Positions 63,570 through 64,000 of a DNA stretch of 64,000 nucleotides are shown one piece after another. The translations under genes and the position numbers were made by a program. The notes below the pieces were generated by a model. That model saw nothing but the letters and a program-made list of their open reading frames with translations. It made no database searches and was not told where the DNA came from. Positions within the stretch are counted from its first letter, which is position 1, and the number at the start of each line of letters is the position of its first letter. The DNA comes from Rhopalosiphum padi (lineage: Eukaryota > Arthropoda > Insecta > Hemiptera > Aphididae), in the NCBI RefSeq assembly GCF_020882245.1, contig NC_083598.1, positions 1,791,178 through 1,855,177 on the forward strand. The letters are read 5' to 3'.

Positions 63570-64000
63570 TAATAATTTTGTCCCCATTTTAAAATTATGT
63601 AGGAGTTTTAAGTAAAGATCCAATAATTATAAATAATTAAATGCATCAAGTAACATTAAGGTGATGATTGAACAAGGGTTAAAATTATTAATAATTATTG
63701 ATAGAAAATTAATTTAATTTTTGATTGACATATTAAATATTGATAGTTGTTATTACATTTTCCTATTACCCAATTACAACTTCTAAAGGTAAATAAAATA
63801 ATATTAATGACATGTCAAAATGTCACATGTCTTCTGTTGTAATAGCTAAATTTTAGCAAATTATCCATTATGTTTTTATGATGGGTATATTTTTACTACT
63901 TATTTATAGGAAAATCTCTAAATATGGGTCATTTTAAATAATAGACACTTTTATGGCTAAATTTTGATACATTTTATCGTAATTATTATCTACATATATT

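Larger units (their letters stand above)
62246..64000 (+). other. POLE intron 7 (incomplete), containing the insulin-like peptide gene
   Basis: It begins with GTATGG after exon 7. No continuation of POLE (expected to start LRKGSGTLCEA-like) was found up to the right edge, so the intron exceeds 1.75 kb. That is far longer than the gene's other introns, and most of it is taken up by the antisense peptide gene. Confidence 0.75.

Noticed and set aside
1..64000. CRISPR arrays, operons, ribosome binding sites, prophage or bacterial symbiont DNA
   Set aside because: All genes have spliceosomal introns and insect-type proteins; no regularly spaced repeats or bacterial gene organisation.

Overview
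The window is eukaryotic and almost certainly from an aphid or close hemipteran relative. Intergenic DNA and introns are very AT-rich, introns are short with GT..AG borders, TAGGTACCTA-like strings recur, and every recognisable protein is insect-like. The assignment rests on composition and protein resemblance only.

Six protein-coding loci can be read. (1) 1-1243, minus: the main exon of a TENT5/FAM46 nucleotidyltransferase, cut by the left edge; a GC-rich block at 3220-4250 may hold its 5' exon and carries a four-unit heat shock element. (2) 17008-26376, plus: a complete 28-exon NALCN/narrow abdomen sodium leak channel, 1732 residues, EEKE pore. (3) 27023-30513, minus: a complete ten-exon ACOT9-like acyl-CoA thioesterase, 447 residues, tail to tail with NALCN. 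(4) 35958-37320, plus: complete three-exon NDUFB7 of complex I, 129 residues. (5) 59880-62245, plus: the first seven exons (482 codons) of DNA polymerase epsilon catalytic subunit, including the exonuclease domain; the rest lies past the right edge. (6) 62328-63538, minus: a complete two-coding-exon insulin-like peptide gene with its own TATA/Inr promoter, lying antisense inside POLE intron 7.

Between genes lie long AT-rich stretches (4.3-15.6 kb, 37.4-59.8 kb) with no recognised gene. They contain many non-autonomous transposons: hAT-like MITEs with 8-bp target duplications, TA-flanked pogo/mariner-like MITEs, foldback elements present in several copies, a 5'-truncated jockey-type LINE holding a nested hAT MITE, and a Helitron-like element holding a nested foldback. 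Several isolated GC-rich islands (3.2-4.25, 15.6-16.6, 43.9-45.4, 53.5-54.4 kb) look like promoters or first exons of genes not otherwise visible; the one at 43.9-45.4 kb is split by a MITE.

The genes share no pathway. The most notable arrangement is the insulin-like peptide gene nested antisense in the intron of a replicative polymerase gene. No new multi-gene system was found.
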